Assembly (NCBI RefSeq): GCF_014650595.1
Contig: NZ_BMVG01000026.1
Span: forward strand, 32,732 to 96,731
Origin: Streptomyces alanosinicus
Lineage (GTDB): Bacteria > Actinomycetota > Actinomycetes > Streptomycetales > Streptomycetaceae
Reading direction: 5' to 3'
Length of the DNA: 64,000 nt
The position numbers and the translations under genes were made by a program. The stretch's first letter is position 1, and the number at the start of each line of letters is the position of its first letter. Below the pieces are notes generated by a model. The model was not told where the DNA came from, searched no databases, and saw only the letters and a program-made list of their open reading frames with translations. Positions 28,433 to 37,129 of the stretch are shown here, one piece after another.

Positions 28433-29221
28433 TACCACGTCATCGAGCACGAAGGACAGGTCTTCGTCGGTCCTGCCGAATATGAGCGGGAAGACCAGGC
28501 CGCCGCGCTTGCCCTGTTCATCGACATGACAGACGCCACGGCGCTGCACACCGACAACCCGGTGGAGGCCCAGAACTACATCCGGCGGAAGCTCCCCTCG
28601 CCCACCGCGGACACCCCTGCCTACGCCGGCCTCGAACAGCGGCGGCACGCCGCCGCACTGCATCGCAGCTTCAAGAGCGCCTGGGCTGCTCATGCCCGTG
28701 ACCAGCGCGGCCCACAGCTGCCGCCGCACAAGGTCAGGGAGCCCCAACCGCTGCCGGAGAAGCTCATTCCCGGGCAGCGGGTGGAGATGATCCACCCTGA
28801 AACGGGCGAGATCATGACGGTCATCGTGCCCGGCCAGCCCGAGCCCGAGCAGGAACCCAAGGTCAACGCCATCGCAGTCCAGCTCAACGCCGCACGCAGC
28901 CACTGCTACGAGAAGCTCAGCGGCTACGCCCGCCAGCTGCACTGCCTCGAAGAAGCCGAAGACACAGATCTGGTTGCCGAGGCCGTGCGCCAGATCGAGG
29001 AACGAAAGAACACCATCAAGACGGTCAAACGCCAGTCCATCCAGATGCGCGGCTACTACGACGTCCTGGAACTCGCCGCAGCCGCCCAGCCCCGGCACCC
29101 CGACATCACCAGCGTCGAGGAGATCATCCGAGCCGAAAAGATCGACGTACGCATCCACGGCCTGACGTACAAGAAGCTCCGCGAGTTCCTGGCAGCCTTT
29201 GCCCCGTCGGCCGCTGCATGA
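28433..29221 (+). CDS. 5-prime-truncated gene of unknown function
   Basis: Coding-like sequence begins abruptly at the zeta fragment junction with YHVIEHEGQVFVGPAEYERE and no start codon; the first ATG is at 28524. About 260 codons remain. They contain a basic middle (PQLPPHKVREPQPLPEKLIP), a coiled-coil-like stretch (EAVRQIEERKNTIKTVKRQS) and a C-terminal EEIIRAEKIDVRIHGLTYKK. No family recognised. The stop overlaps the next start by ATGA, so at least the downstream gene may still be translated. Confidence 0.5.
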   Translation, partial: YHVIEHEGQVFVGPAEYEREDQAAALALFIDMTDATALHTDNPVEAQNYIRRKLPSPTADTPAYAGLEQRRHAAALHRSFKSAWAAHARDQRGPQLPPHKVREPQPLPEKLIPGQRVEMIHPETGEIMTVIVPGQPEPEQEPKVNAIAVQLNAARSHCYEKLSGYARQLHCLEEAEDTDLVAEAVRQIEERKNTIKTVKRQSIQMRGYYDVLELAAAAQPRHPDITSVEEIIRAEKIDVRIHGLTYKKLREFLAAFAPSAAA

Positions 29222-29772
29222 TCCCCGCTGCGGCCTTCGAACTCGTTACCACCCCGATGCGCACGTCCCAGCAGCGCAAGATGTGGACCCTGTGCTACCA
29301 GCGGGTGGTCGGCGCGGCACGATCGGAGATCCGCATGGCAGGCGGCCGCCGGCGCTCGGACCTCCTCGGTGCCGACAGCACGAGGGTCGAGCTCCAGCAG
29401 TCCAAGGAGAGCGTACCCAACACCCACGGCAAAGAATTGGCACACGCCACCGGGCTGATGTGGGTCTTCTGTGTCATCAACCAGCATGCGCTCGGCGACT
29501 TCTTCTTCACCTCCCGCCAGGGAGCACGCGCGACGTTCATGTGGAAGAACGCCTGGACCCTCATCGGAAGCTGCAACGGCCGGGTCTTGCTTGACCTCGG
29601 AATGTCCCCTCAAGTGGGCGACCACGTGCTCATCGAGATCGACCACTTCGAGATGGTCGACGGCCGCACGCCCACCGGGACCGGCACATTGCGCGGCGCC
29701 CAGGAGTTTTGCTACTGGCTGAGGGACGGCCATCCCTTGCCTCCGTACTACTGGACGCCGCGCGCGGCCTGA
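29218..29772 (+). CDS. unrecognised protein coupled to the preceding gene
   Basis: A 184-aa protein starting MIPAAAFELVTTPMRTSQQR. It contains KELAHATGLMWVFCVINQHA, a beta-rich middle (FTSRQGARATFMWKNAWTLI) and DHVLIEIDHFEMVDGRTP. It is translationally coupled by ATGA overlap. The two genes look like parts of an element cargo operon whose beginning was lost at 28.4 kb. No domain recognised. Confidence 0.6.
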   Translation: MIPAAAFELVTTPMRTSQQRKMWTLCYQRVVGAARSEIRMAGGRRRSDLLGADSTRVELQQSKESVPNTHGKELAHATGLMWVFCVINQHALGDFFFTSRQGARATFMWKNAWTLIGSCNGRVLLDLGMSPQVGDHVLIEIDHFEMVDGRTPTGTGTLRGAQEFCYWLRDGHPLPPYYWTPRAA

Positions 29773-29951
29773 TCACACTCACTGAGCAGAACCGAACCGC
29801 CGGCAAGTGCTTCCGAGTGCGCTTGCCGGAACTCGCCTCTGAGCCGCACACCACGGATACCACGCCCACACCTCAGCCTCGCGACGGTGTCGACGGCGTG
29901 TTCCCTACCCTGGCGGCTCCGCGCACATCCCAGTGATCCCATTGCACGAGA

Positions 29952-30371
29952 ATGAGCAGGAGTTCCTGCCCCGTGCCCCATCTCCCAAAGCCCGCGCGCG
30001 ACTATCCAGACCGCCATCCCCAGCCGGACGATGTCGTTCGGCTGGCCCAAGAACGCACACTGCCCGACACCGACGTCCCCGACAGAGCCTACGCCAAGAC
30101 GGTCCTGGAGCACATCGCCAGGTTCGCGCGCGTATTGGCCCCGCAACCACTGGTCAGGACAACAGCGCCGTCCCTCCTGGCAGTTCTGAGGCACGCCGAA
30201 TCCCTGAGGTCTGGCTACCAGCAGCTTCTCATTGGGTACGCGGCAGCCAACCTTGACGCAGCAATGTGGATCGACACGCACAGCGACGAGGGGCGACTAC
30301 GTCTGGCCACCGCGCTTGACTACCTCCACAGAGCTGTTGACCTCGAGCCAGATCGACAGCCTGGGCCATGA
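29952..30371 (+). CDS. small helical protein of unknown function
   Basis: A 139-aa protein starting MSRSSCPVPHLPKPARDYPD. The body is helical and Ala/Leu-rich (APSLLAVLRHAESLRSGYQQ, ATALDYLHRAVDLEP) and faintly TPR-like. Spacing to the preceding gene is 180 nt. No ribosome site or family was recognised, so confidence is modest. The following 470 bp (30380-30850) hold nothing I can support. Confidence 0.45.
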   Translation: MSRSSCPVPHLPKPARDYPDRHPQPDDVVRLAQERTLPDTDVPDRAYAKTVLEHIARFARVLAPQPLVRTTAPSLLAVLRHAESLRSGYQQLLIGYAAANLDAAMWIDTHSDEGRLRLATALDYLHRAVDLEPDRQPGP

Positions 30372-30849
30372 TCGGGCAGAGCAGGCCTCACTCTCCGGGG
30401 AGCTGAGCTCGTACCCCGACGCACCGATCACCGTCACGCTGGCCCGGTAGCCGGGCGAGGGCGGCACAGGCCGCAGCGACGTCAGTCCCGAACCAGCCCT
30501 CACTCCTCTCTTCCTCTCGCGCGGGCAGGTGCCGAGGAAGCGGGCGTCCCGTGAGCTGACGAGGGCTCTCCGAAGTCACTGATCCCAGCCTGCACCTCGT
30601 TCCTCGAAGCGCGGGACGGCTGTGGCGTTCTTAGGCTGACTGATGATGTAGGATCTCGCGGCTCATTTCATCCGCCGCGTCTCTGGCCTGGGCGTTCCGC
30701 AGGCGTCTCACGCCGTGTCATCCGTCGGCTGTCTCAGATCCGTGTCATTTCCTCGTCGAACGTCTCTCTCCTCGGATCCGGGTGTTTGTACGTGGTTTCC
30801 CCAAGGCTGAGGTCTGTCCAGTCAACAGTTGATCTTGGTTGTTGAGGTG

Positions 30850-31012
30850 TCAGTTGCTGGTGGTGGGGGTGAGTCGGCCCTCAAACGCGATCTGGAAGGC
30901 GTTCAGCGGCGCCTTCCAGCGCATCGCCCAGCGGCGCCGGTCCTTGCTGGTCGGGTCGAGGCTAATCAGCTCCATATAGACGCACTTCAACGCGGCGGCC
31001 TCCGTCCATTGG
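30850..31012 (-). pseudogene. C-terminal end of an IS256-type transposase
   Basis: The minus strand reads QWTEAAALKCVYMELISLDP, then RRWAMRWKAPLNAFQIAFEG and RLTP to the stop. This is the well-conserved end of actinobacterial IS256-family transposases. Nothing of the DDE core remains upstream. It marks another old insertion. Confidence 0.75.
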
Positions 31013-31213
31013 GCGCGCCCACGTTCGCAGGAGTGCTGGTCGAGCGGGTTGGATGCGAGGGCAGGTCCGCCCCCGGATGCCGTTGTTGGAGCTTTCAGGC
31101 AGTTCTTGTGGTGGCGCCGACGGCAGTACGCGGCCCGCGCTACCCTCGCGGAGAGTATGACGACAGCGACCGGGGCGATCCGGTGAGGGGTGCGGGGGAC
31201 GGGGGAGACGACC

Positions 31214-31777
31214 ATGACCTTGGTGACGCGAGCCGGGCGGGATACGTCCGGCGTGGATGAGTTGGCCCGTGGCGTGGTCCAGCGCATTGCCCCTGACGAG
31301 ATGCCTCAATTTGTCGCTGTGGCACGGTCGTTCCACGCCGCCTCACGGAGCCAAGTGCGCCGGGCCGCGCGACGGAACGAGCCACTCGGCATCGGCGCCG
31401 ACGGTGTGACGACGATGCTGACCCTGGCGGTGCTGTACGTCACCTCCAAGCTGGCCGACTCTGTCCTCCAGCGGTTCGCCGACCAGACAGCGACCACCCT
31501 GATCGGCCGAATGCGCGGGTGGACGAGGCGGGTTGTCCGGGGCGGTCGCCCATCCGGGGAAGGCGCAACGGCAGCGGAGTGGATTCCCGGGTCTGAACAA
31601 CTGGCCACCATCCGTGCGGTGGCCGACCGTAAAGCGCGCCGGCTGGGGCTGACCGCCGAACAGGCGGAGTTGGTCGCGGATGGGATCGTGGCAGAGCTGG
31701 CGACGCGCAGGGGCACTGCCATTACGGCCGACGCCGACGGGGGTACGGCCGCCGTGCGCGACGATGAGCGTGGCTAA
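31214..31777 (+). CDS. membrane-associated partner of the M48-type peptidase
   Basis: A 187-aa protein starting MTLVTRAGRDTSGVDELARG with GGGGGAG upstream. One moderately hydrophobic segment (GVTTMLTLAVLYVTSKLADS) could be a membrane span. The C-terminal part (AVADRKARRLGLTAEQAELV) is helical and charged. It overlaps the start of the large peptidase gene by 14 nt, so the two are coupled. No family recognised; a regulator or accessory subunit of the peptidase is possible. Confidence 0.6.
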   Translation: MTLVTRAGRDTSGVDELARGVVQRIAPDEMPQFVAVARSFHAASRSQVRRAARRNEPLGIGADGVTTMLTLAVLYVTSKLADSVLQRFADQTATTLIGRMRGWTRRVVRGGRPSGEGATAAEWIPGSEQLATIRAVADRKARRLGLTAEQAELVADGIVAELATRRGTAITADADGGTAAVRDDERG

Positions 31778-34346
31778 TCACCCCGCGGCGTTACGGCAGC
31801 GCCTCCCTCAGACGCTGATCTCCGCAACGACCCTCAGGTTCGTTCTTCTCGCTGCCATCGCCTCGGCGTTGATGACGTCCGAGGTCGCCAACATGGCATC
31901 CATTTTTTTCGATCACGTCAGCGACGCCGCCGAGGGGGCGTATCAGAGCTGCGTGACCGAGCAGAGACGCCAGGTTTTGGAGAATTGGCAGGGCGGCGGC
32001 GACCTGTCGGCTGCCTCACGCGACTGCGTGAGGCCGTACAGCTTCGAGGGCTGGCCTCTGATCGGGCTGGTGGTGTGGTGGATCGCGATCGGCCTGGTCG
32101 TGTGGTGGCTGCCTGCCTGGCGCATCCGGCGCCGCCGGTACGAGCAGATCGGCCGCGTCGTACCGGCGAGCATCGCGTCGGACGGGGTGCTCCCCGACCG
32201 TGCAGACCTGTTCGCACTACTTGCCCGGATCCAGCTCGGCACCGACGTCGCCGTGCCCGTGACATACCTGCTCGATCCGCTGGACCCACGCTGCTCGGCA
32301 CTTGCCTTCGGACGGCCGGGCCATCGCTGCATCGTGCTCTCCGGGGGCTCTGAGACCCTGTTCCGCCGCGACCCGGTGGCCTTCCGCACAGTGCTGTTGC
32401 ATGAGCTGGCACACATCCACAACCGGGACCTCGATATCGGCTTCCTCACGATCGTGGCGTGGCGAGTCACCATGCCGTTGATGGTGTTGAGCATCTTGAG
32501 CAACCCGTTCATCCCAGTGATTCGGGGAACCAGCACGGACAGTGCCCTCGTCGCCCTCTCCGCTGCCGAATCCGTCACGCTACTCGCCCTCGCCGTGATG
32601 GCGCCGCTGCTGCGCAACTCGGTACTGCGCAGCCGTGAGTTGTTCGCGGACGCGCAGGCAGAGCTGTGGGGCTCCGGTACGACGGACATGAGTGCGACGC
32701 TCGCCGGATACTTTCCCAGCAGCCGGCGGCGGCGCCCGGAGGTGTTGCGCGTCCATCCGTCGCCGCAGCGCCGCCGCGCTGTACTGCACGACAGCCAGCT
32801 GCTGCGCACTACGAGCGGGTGGGACTGGTGTGCAGTGGGGGCGGGCGCGATGATCCTCCGCCGGAGCATCCTTGGTGCGTGGCCAGCGGGTGACGTAATC
32901 GGCGATCAAGTGGGGACTGCGATAGCCGCGGTCTTCATTACGGTCGCGCTGGGGATGGCAGCGTGGCAGGGCACCGCACAAGAGGGACAGCCCCAGTTGC
33001 GGGGCCGGCGCAGTGTTGCAGTCAGCGTCGCCCTGGGGCTGGGGCTGGCTGCGGGCAGCAGCCTGTTGCAGCCGGACATCATCGGCGCGATCTTCCTTGT
33101 GCCTGCTCCGCTGTGGGGACAGTTCCTGGCGTGGATTCCCCTGCTGTGCCTGACCGCATGGGCCGCGCAACGCTGGCTGGGCGCGGTCTTGGCCTCGTGG
33201 GCCGATGCGGTCGGCGCGCGGGAAGGCCGGGCAGCGAAGCGGGTGCTGTGGGCAGTACTGGGGGTGGCAAGCGTGCCGGTCTACCTCGGGTTGGCCTTCC
33301 TGACCCTGGGACTGCAGCTCGCGATGTTCAAACCGATCTTCGGCCCAGGAAACGCGCTTGGCGGTGTCGCCGTACTCGCCACGCTGCCTGCGATTTTCCT
33401 CCTCTTGCCCCCCTTGGCTCTCCCAGTGCTCGTTATCACGGCCGTGCTGCCGCTCGCCGGAGCGGGAGCAGCGAGTCTCCGGCAGCCTCTCCGAAAGGTC
33501 CTGTGGTACGGGATCGGGGCCGCCGCACCGACTTTCTTCCTGTTGCTGTCCGGCGCTCGGCTCGTCATCACGGTCGGAGTTGTCGCGCTAGTGCAGACCG
33601 TCTGCGCAGTGCACGTGGCCCTCACCGAGGACCGTCAGCAGCACCCCTTGGCCGCAGCTACCGTCGCCGCCCTTGGCACTGGCCTCATAGGGAACTTGAG
33701 TGGCCTGGCGGCAGGGACCTGGCACCGCGTTGCCGTAGGCGCCACCTTTGGCGTCATTGCCGGCAGCGCGTCAGCAGCAGTGGCCCTTGGCCTACGTCGT
33801 CGCCGTGCCCGGCGGGCCGACGTTGCGCAGCAGCGAGCCCGCAAGCCGTCGTCGGCTGCCGTTACCGGTCCCTGGGTGGGCCCGCCGAAGGTTACGTGGG
33901 GGCGCCGTAAGGGGGTGTGGTTCGGGGTGGGTGCCGCTGCGGCGGCTGTCTTGCTCGTGCCATTCGGAATATTGCTCGCCATGCTGGTCGTCGCGCTGGC
34001 GCAAGTTGTCTGCGCGGTGCGCGTGGCCCTCACTGCTGACTGGCGGCCGCGTCCGGTGGCCGCAGCCGCTTATGCAGCACTCATCGCCGGGTTCCTGGGG
34101 TACCTCGGACTCCTGGCGTTCGCGGCGGTAGTCCTGCCCAGCTCGGCGACTGCAAGGGCGGCCTCGGAGTGGATCACCATCGCCGTCAGCCTCGCTTTCG
34201 TGGTCGGCGTTGCTGTCGGTTTCGGTGTCGCTGTCGGCAGCGCGTCAGCGTCCGCCGCCCTGGGCGTGCGTCACCGCCGGGCTCAGCAATCGAGTGGCTT
34301 GGACATGCCACCGGACACGGCAACGGCTGGTGCTACCGATCAATGA
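31764..34346 (+). CDS. large membrane M48-type (HtpX-like) metallopeptidase
   Basis: An 860-aa protein, far longer than ordinary HtpX (about 290 aa). Two N-terminal membrane spans lead to a cytoplasmic domain with zinc motif HELAHIHNRD at residues 213-222. The expected downstream ligand region is SRELFADAQAEL. The remaining 500 residues contain about ten hydrophobic spans in what look like related blocks: VVALVQTVCAVHVALTEDRQ recurs as VVALAQVVCAVRVALTADWR, suggesting internal duplication. Similar domains cleave membrane or misfolded proteins. Here the long repeat-rich tail has no known role. Confidence 0.75.
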   Translation: MSVANHPAALRQRLPQTLISATTLRFVLLAAIASALMTSEVANMASIFFDHVSDAAEGAYQSCVTEQRRQVLENWQGGGDLSAASRDCVRPYSFEGWPLIGLVVWWIAIGLVVWWLPAWRIRRRRYEQIGRVVPASIASDGVLPDRADLFALLARIQLGTDVAVPVTYLLDPLDPRCSALAFGRPGHRCIVLSGGSETLFRRDPVAFRTVLLHELAHIHNRDLDIGFLTIVAWRVTMPLMVLSILSNPFIPVIRGTSTDSALVALSAAESVTLLALAVMAPLLRNSVLRSRELFADAQAELWGSGTTDMSATLAGYFPSSRRRRPEVLRVHPSPQRRRAVLHDSQLLRTTSGWDWCAVGAGAMILRRSILGAWPAGDVIGDQVGTAIAAVFITVALGMAAWQGTAQEGQPQLRGRRSVAVSVALGLGLAAGSSLLQPDIIGAIFLVPAPLWGQFLAWIPLLCLTAWAAQRWLGAVLASWADAVGAREGRAAKRVLWAVLGVASVPVYLGLAFLTLGLQLAMFKPIFGPGNALGGVAVLATLPAIFLLLPPLALPVLVITAVLPLAGAGAASLRQPLRKVLWYGIGAAAPTFFLLLSGARLVITVGVVALVQTVCAVHVALTEDRQQHPLAAATVAALGTGLIGNLSGLAAGTWHRVAVGATFGVIAGSASAAVALGLRRRRARRADVAQQRARKPSSAAVTGPWVGPPKVTWGRRKGVWFGVGAAAAAVLLVPFGILLAMLVVALAQVVCAVRVALTADWRPRPVAAAAYAALIAGFLGYLGLLAFAAVVLPSSATARAASEWITIAVSLAFVVGVAVGFGVAVGSASASAALGVRHRRAQQSSGLDMPPDTATAGATDQ

Positions 34347-34679
34347 CGTCTGTCAGTCCCCATTCTGCAGACGGAGGCATCGGCCCGACGACGCCCGAGT
34401 CCAGCCGACGCCGACATGGTTCACCCGAGAGAGCCAGGGGGTGACCTGGTGTCCTGTCGAGGTGGAGTTGGCAGGTCGCGGTTCGCTGACCTGCGGAGGC
34501 GTCAACTGGTTTGAGAACACCGGCGGCCCTCGTTCTCAAACAGCGTGGCCTTCGCGGAAATCTCGTTCGCCGTGGGGAAGAAGCTCCAGGCCGGGAGGAA
34601 CAACACACCACCGAACGAAACAAACGCAGCCGCTCAACACGTGACGCGATGAGAATACGACAACTCGAACGAGAACCAG

Positions 34680-34805
34680 TGAGAATCCGACAGCTTCACT
34701 GCGACAGGACACCTGCGAGTCTCAATTCTGTGTCGGATCCGACATTGTTCCGACATCGATCGTGAGATTCCGACACGAAAATTGAGACCCTACATGAATT
34801 GTAGG
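34680..34805. repeat. AT-rich cluster of TCCGACA motifs and inverted repeats
   Basis: The motif TCCGACA (with ATCCGACA and TTCCGACA forms) occurs about four times here. Two composite arms, GTCTCAATT..GTGTCGGA (34719-34737) and TCCGACAC..AATTGAGAC (34769-34788), are inverted around a 31-bp centre. Next to them lies CCTACA-TGAAT-TGTAGG (34789-34805). Organised symmetry in an AT-rich gap suggests a protein-binding locus such as a recombination site, operator array or iteron-like region. Confidence 0.5.
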
Positions 34806-34967
34806 TTTTCAGGCTGCGTGTCGTACGGCGGCGCTGTGACCTGCGGTGCCGTCTGGTGTCTCATGCAGTGTCACCCGTCAACTGTCCCAGCTTTCGTGTC
34901 ATTTCCTTGTGCCTGGCTCCTGGACCGGCACGGATAGGGGGCTGTTGGTTGGGAGGAGGAACAGGCA

Positions 34968-35366
34968 TCACAGGATGACGGTGGTGCTGTCGGGGTTGTC
35001 GCCGGTGTGGATGTTGGCGGGACCTGGCGGTTCGACGAAGCTCGTGCCGGCCGCGTGGGCGGTGACTGTGCCGTCGGCGAGTCGGCGGCGCAGGGTGCCT
35101 TGGTGAACGGTGACCAGGAGGGGGCCGTGGTGGTAGTGCCAGCCGGTCGACGCCTGCGGAGGCAGGGTGATCTGCTGGAACTCCATTGCAGCGATCTCGG
35201 TGTCGTGCCAGGGGAGCGGGAAGTTCAGCGGGCCGCCTGCCATGGTGGTGGCCTGTGGCGATGGCGGAGCCTGTCGCTGTGCAGGCACTCGTGCGGGCTG
35301 TTGTTCGCGTGCAGGCTGCCGGAGGCAGGCGGGCGCTTTCGCGGTGTTGTCGGTGGACGGGGGCAT
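34968..35366 (-). CDS. cupin-domain protein
   Basis: A 132-aa protein. The C-terminal two thirds form a cupin: FQQITLPPQASTGWHYHHGP provides the metal-binding His cluster (HYHH) and GTSFVEPPGPANIHTGD the second His. About 45 N-terminal residues are disordered-looking (Gln/Ala/Pro-rich). GGAGG precedes the ATG. The enzymatic role is unknown. Its position downstream of terpene synthase 2 on the same strand allows a tailoring or chaperone-like role, but an ilvB remnant separates them. Confidence 0.75.
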   Translation of the reverse strand: MPPSTDNTAKAPACLRQPAREQQPARVPAQRQAPPSPQATTMAGGPLNFPLPWHDTEIAAMEFQQITLPPQASTGWHYHHGPLLVTVHQGTLRRRLADGTVTAHAAGTSFVEPPGPANIHTGDNPDSTTVIL

Positions 35367-35386
35367 CCTGCCTCCAGGGCGGTGTT

Positions 35387-35715
35387 TCAGTCCGGTTCGA
35401 AGGTGGGCCGCAGGTCGCGGGCGATGAGGATGTCGTCGTTGGGCACGCCTGGGGAACCATCGGCCACACCATCTCGTCCGGGGAGACCGCGAAGTCGATG
35501 ACGACCGGGCGGTCGGTGACCGCGTGTGCTGCGGCGAGGGCGGTGTCGACGTCCTCGGCTCGCTCGTAGTGCAGCCCCGTACACCCGTTGGCTTCGGCGA
35601 TCTTGACGATGTCGGGGTGCCGGTCGGTGGTGCCGAGGTCGGTGTGGGCATGGTCGCCGTCGTAGAACAGGGTCTGCCACTGGCGGACCATGCCGAGCAC
35701 GCCGTTGTTGATCAC
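35387..35715 (-). pseudogene. ilvB: C-terminal fragment of acetolactate synthase large subunit (ilvB)
   Basis: The fragment begins INNGVLGMVRQWQTLFYDGD, the highly conserved C-terminal thiamine-diphosphate domain. It continues with HPDIVKIAEANGCTGLHYER and DRPVVIDFAVSPDEMVWPMV. The last part (GVPNDDILIARDLRPTFEPD) is in another frame after a shift near 35445. Only the final quarter of the roughly 600-aa enzyme is present, so it is a displaced, dead fragment. Confidence 0.85.
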
Positions 35716-35746
35716 AGCGTGGGGTGGGATACGGATGGAGCGTTGC

Positions 35747-36703
35747 TCAGGCGTACCGGCTGGCGCGGGTGTGCCAGTCGAGGTTGCCGCGCATCATGTC
35801 TGCGTAGGAGTCCGCGATGCGCAGGGCGATCGCACGCGTCGTGCTGTCCTCGGTGACCCGTAGCTGTGCTTCCAGGCGGTCCTTCGCTTCGCAGTAGGCG
35901 TCCAGGCGGCTGTTGGCGAGGGAGACGGTGTCGCGGATGGCGGTGTCCATGTCGGTGTGGTGTTCGGCGGACAGCACGAGCGCCGTGTTGAAGAGCCATC
36001 CGCCGGGACCTTCGTGGTGGGCCGAGTAGAGGTCGTTGACCAGTCCCGCGTGGTCGGCCGCGGCCCGGCGCATGGTGATCCAGGCGGGCAGTTGCCTGAC
36101 GGTCTGAGGGAGGTCCGCGCCTTCTGCGTACTCGCACATGGCGAGAATCAACGGGAAACCGGAGGTGTCACAGTGGGTTGATGCCAGATAGTCGGTGACG
36201 GCGGGTGTCTGGTGGGCTGCGCAGTAGACGGCATGGGCGTAGGCCGCCCACAGCCAGTTCTTGGTCGCCAGGTTGAACTCGGCCTGCCATCCGATCGATC
36301 GGCCCGAGCTGATCATGGCGTGTACTTCGGCGAGGGCGCGGGCGAGTGGTGTGGTGGCCGGCTGGCTGTCCAGCACGGCGGTCATGGGCAGGATGACGTC
36401 CGCCGCAGTTTGCGGTTCCCTGCTTGCGGGGGGATTGTCCGTGGTGTCGTCGGCGATGAACGTCCAACCGAGCCACTGGCACAGTACCTGGAAGCGGTAC
36501 GCGTCAGCAGTGGGGTAGTAGAGCGCCATGCAGAGCACAGTCTCCGTTGCCTGCAGGCGTTTTCGATCAGCTGTTGACGGGCAGAGGCCGTGCTTGTCGA
36601 TGAATGCCCACATGGCTTCGTCCGCGCCCTTGCGGGCGGGGTTGGGTTCGTGCGACGGGAACGGCATCTTCAGGCCGCGCACGTCGAAGGGATGCACTGT
36701 CAT
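35747..36703 (-). CDS. class I terpene synthase 2
   Basis: A 318-aa protein with the Asp-rich motif DDTTD at residues 85-89, a full NSE triad NDLYSAHHE at 223-231, and a C-terminal RY (SRYA). The N-terminal FPSHEPNPARKGADEAMWAF matches the entry helix typical of bacterial sesquiterpene- or diterpene-type cyclases. The product is unpredictable from sequence. It is the terminal cyclase of the MEP-linked locus, 427 bp downstream of the unrecognised 522-aa gene on the same strand. Confidence 0.88.
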   Translation of the reverse strand: MTVHPFDVRGLKMPFPSHEPNPARKGADEAMWAFIDKHGLCPSTADRKRLQATETVLCMALYYPTADAYRFQVLCQWLGWTFIADDTTDNPPASREPQTAADVILPMTAVLDSQPATTPLARALAEVHAMISSGRSIGWQAEFNLATKNWLWAAYAHAVYCAAHQTPAVTDYLASTHCDTSGFPLILAMCEYAEGADLPQTVRQLPAWITMRRAAADHAGLVNDLYSAHHEGPGGWLFNTALVLSAEHHTDMDTAIRDTVSLANSRLDAYCEAKDRLEAQLRVTEDSTTRAIALRIADSYADMMRGNLDWHTRASRYA

Positions 36704-36727
36704 GGGATGACGCCCTCATGTTGGTGA

Positions 36728-36952
36728 TTACGACGCTGTTGCTGTACGCGGACCGCGGGACGGAGACGTTTCGCGCTGCGCTGCTTTCAGGATCGGTGTG
36801 GGGCCGGACGTGGAGTCCCGGGGGTTTCGCGTACGTCGATGACGTCCATCCATCCCGGCCACCCAGGCGGCAGTCATTCCCTCGTCGGTGTTTTCGTAGA
36901 CCTGGCAGAGTTCTGTGCTGACCTTGTACGAGGCCGCAGCGGCGAGGGGCAT
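36728..36952 (-). CDS. possible small protein between the 522-aa gene and terpene synthase 2
   Basis: A 74-aa frame starting MPLAAAASYKVSTELCQVYE. The first 30 residues look coding (NTDEGMTAAWVAGMDG), while the rest is basic and low-complexity. It lies on the same strand as its neighbours. This could be a genuine short gene or chance; no family recognised. Confidence 0.25.
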   Translation of the reverse strand: MPLAAAASYKVSTELCQVYENTDEGMTAAWVAGMDGRHRRTRNPRDSTSGPTPILKAAQRETSPSRGPRTATAS

Positions 36953-37129
36953 GACGCCCGTCAGGGGACAGCAGCGTGCTGAGCACGAGGCGTTTACGGG
37001 GCGCTGTAGTTCCGTCCGTGCCGTGCCGGGCCTGCGCACCGGCGGCGGTCGGCCGTAGGCTGGATGGACGTGCGCAGCAGGAGTACGAGGCGAAGGGCCC
37101 AGCCAGCGAACGAACCAGCAGCGGAAGGA

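Noticed and set aside
27656..29158. 500-codon minus-strand frame
   Set aside because: Composite of shadows opposite three plus-strand genes; only the short zeta-toxin piece, in another frame, has real similarity.
29709..29936. 75-codon frame after the 29.2-kb gene
   Set aside because: Overlaps the real gene end and becomes Pro/Thr-rich; no ribosome site.
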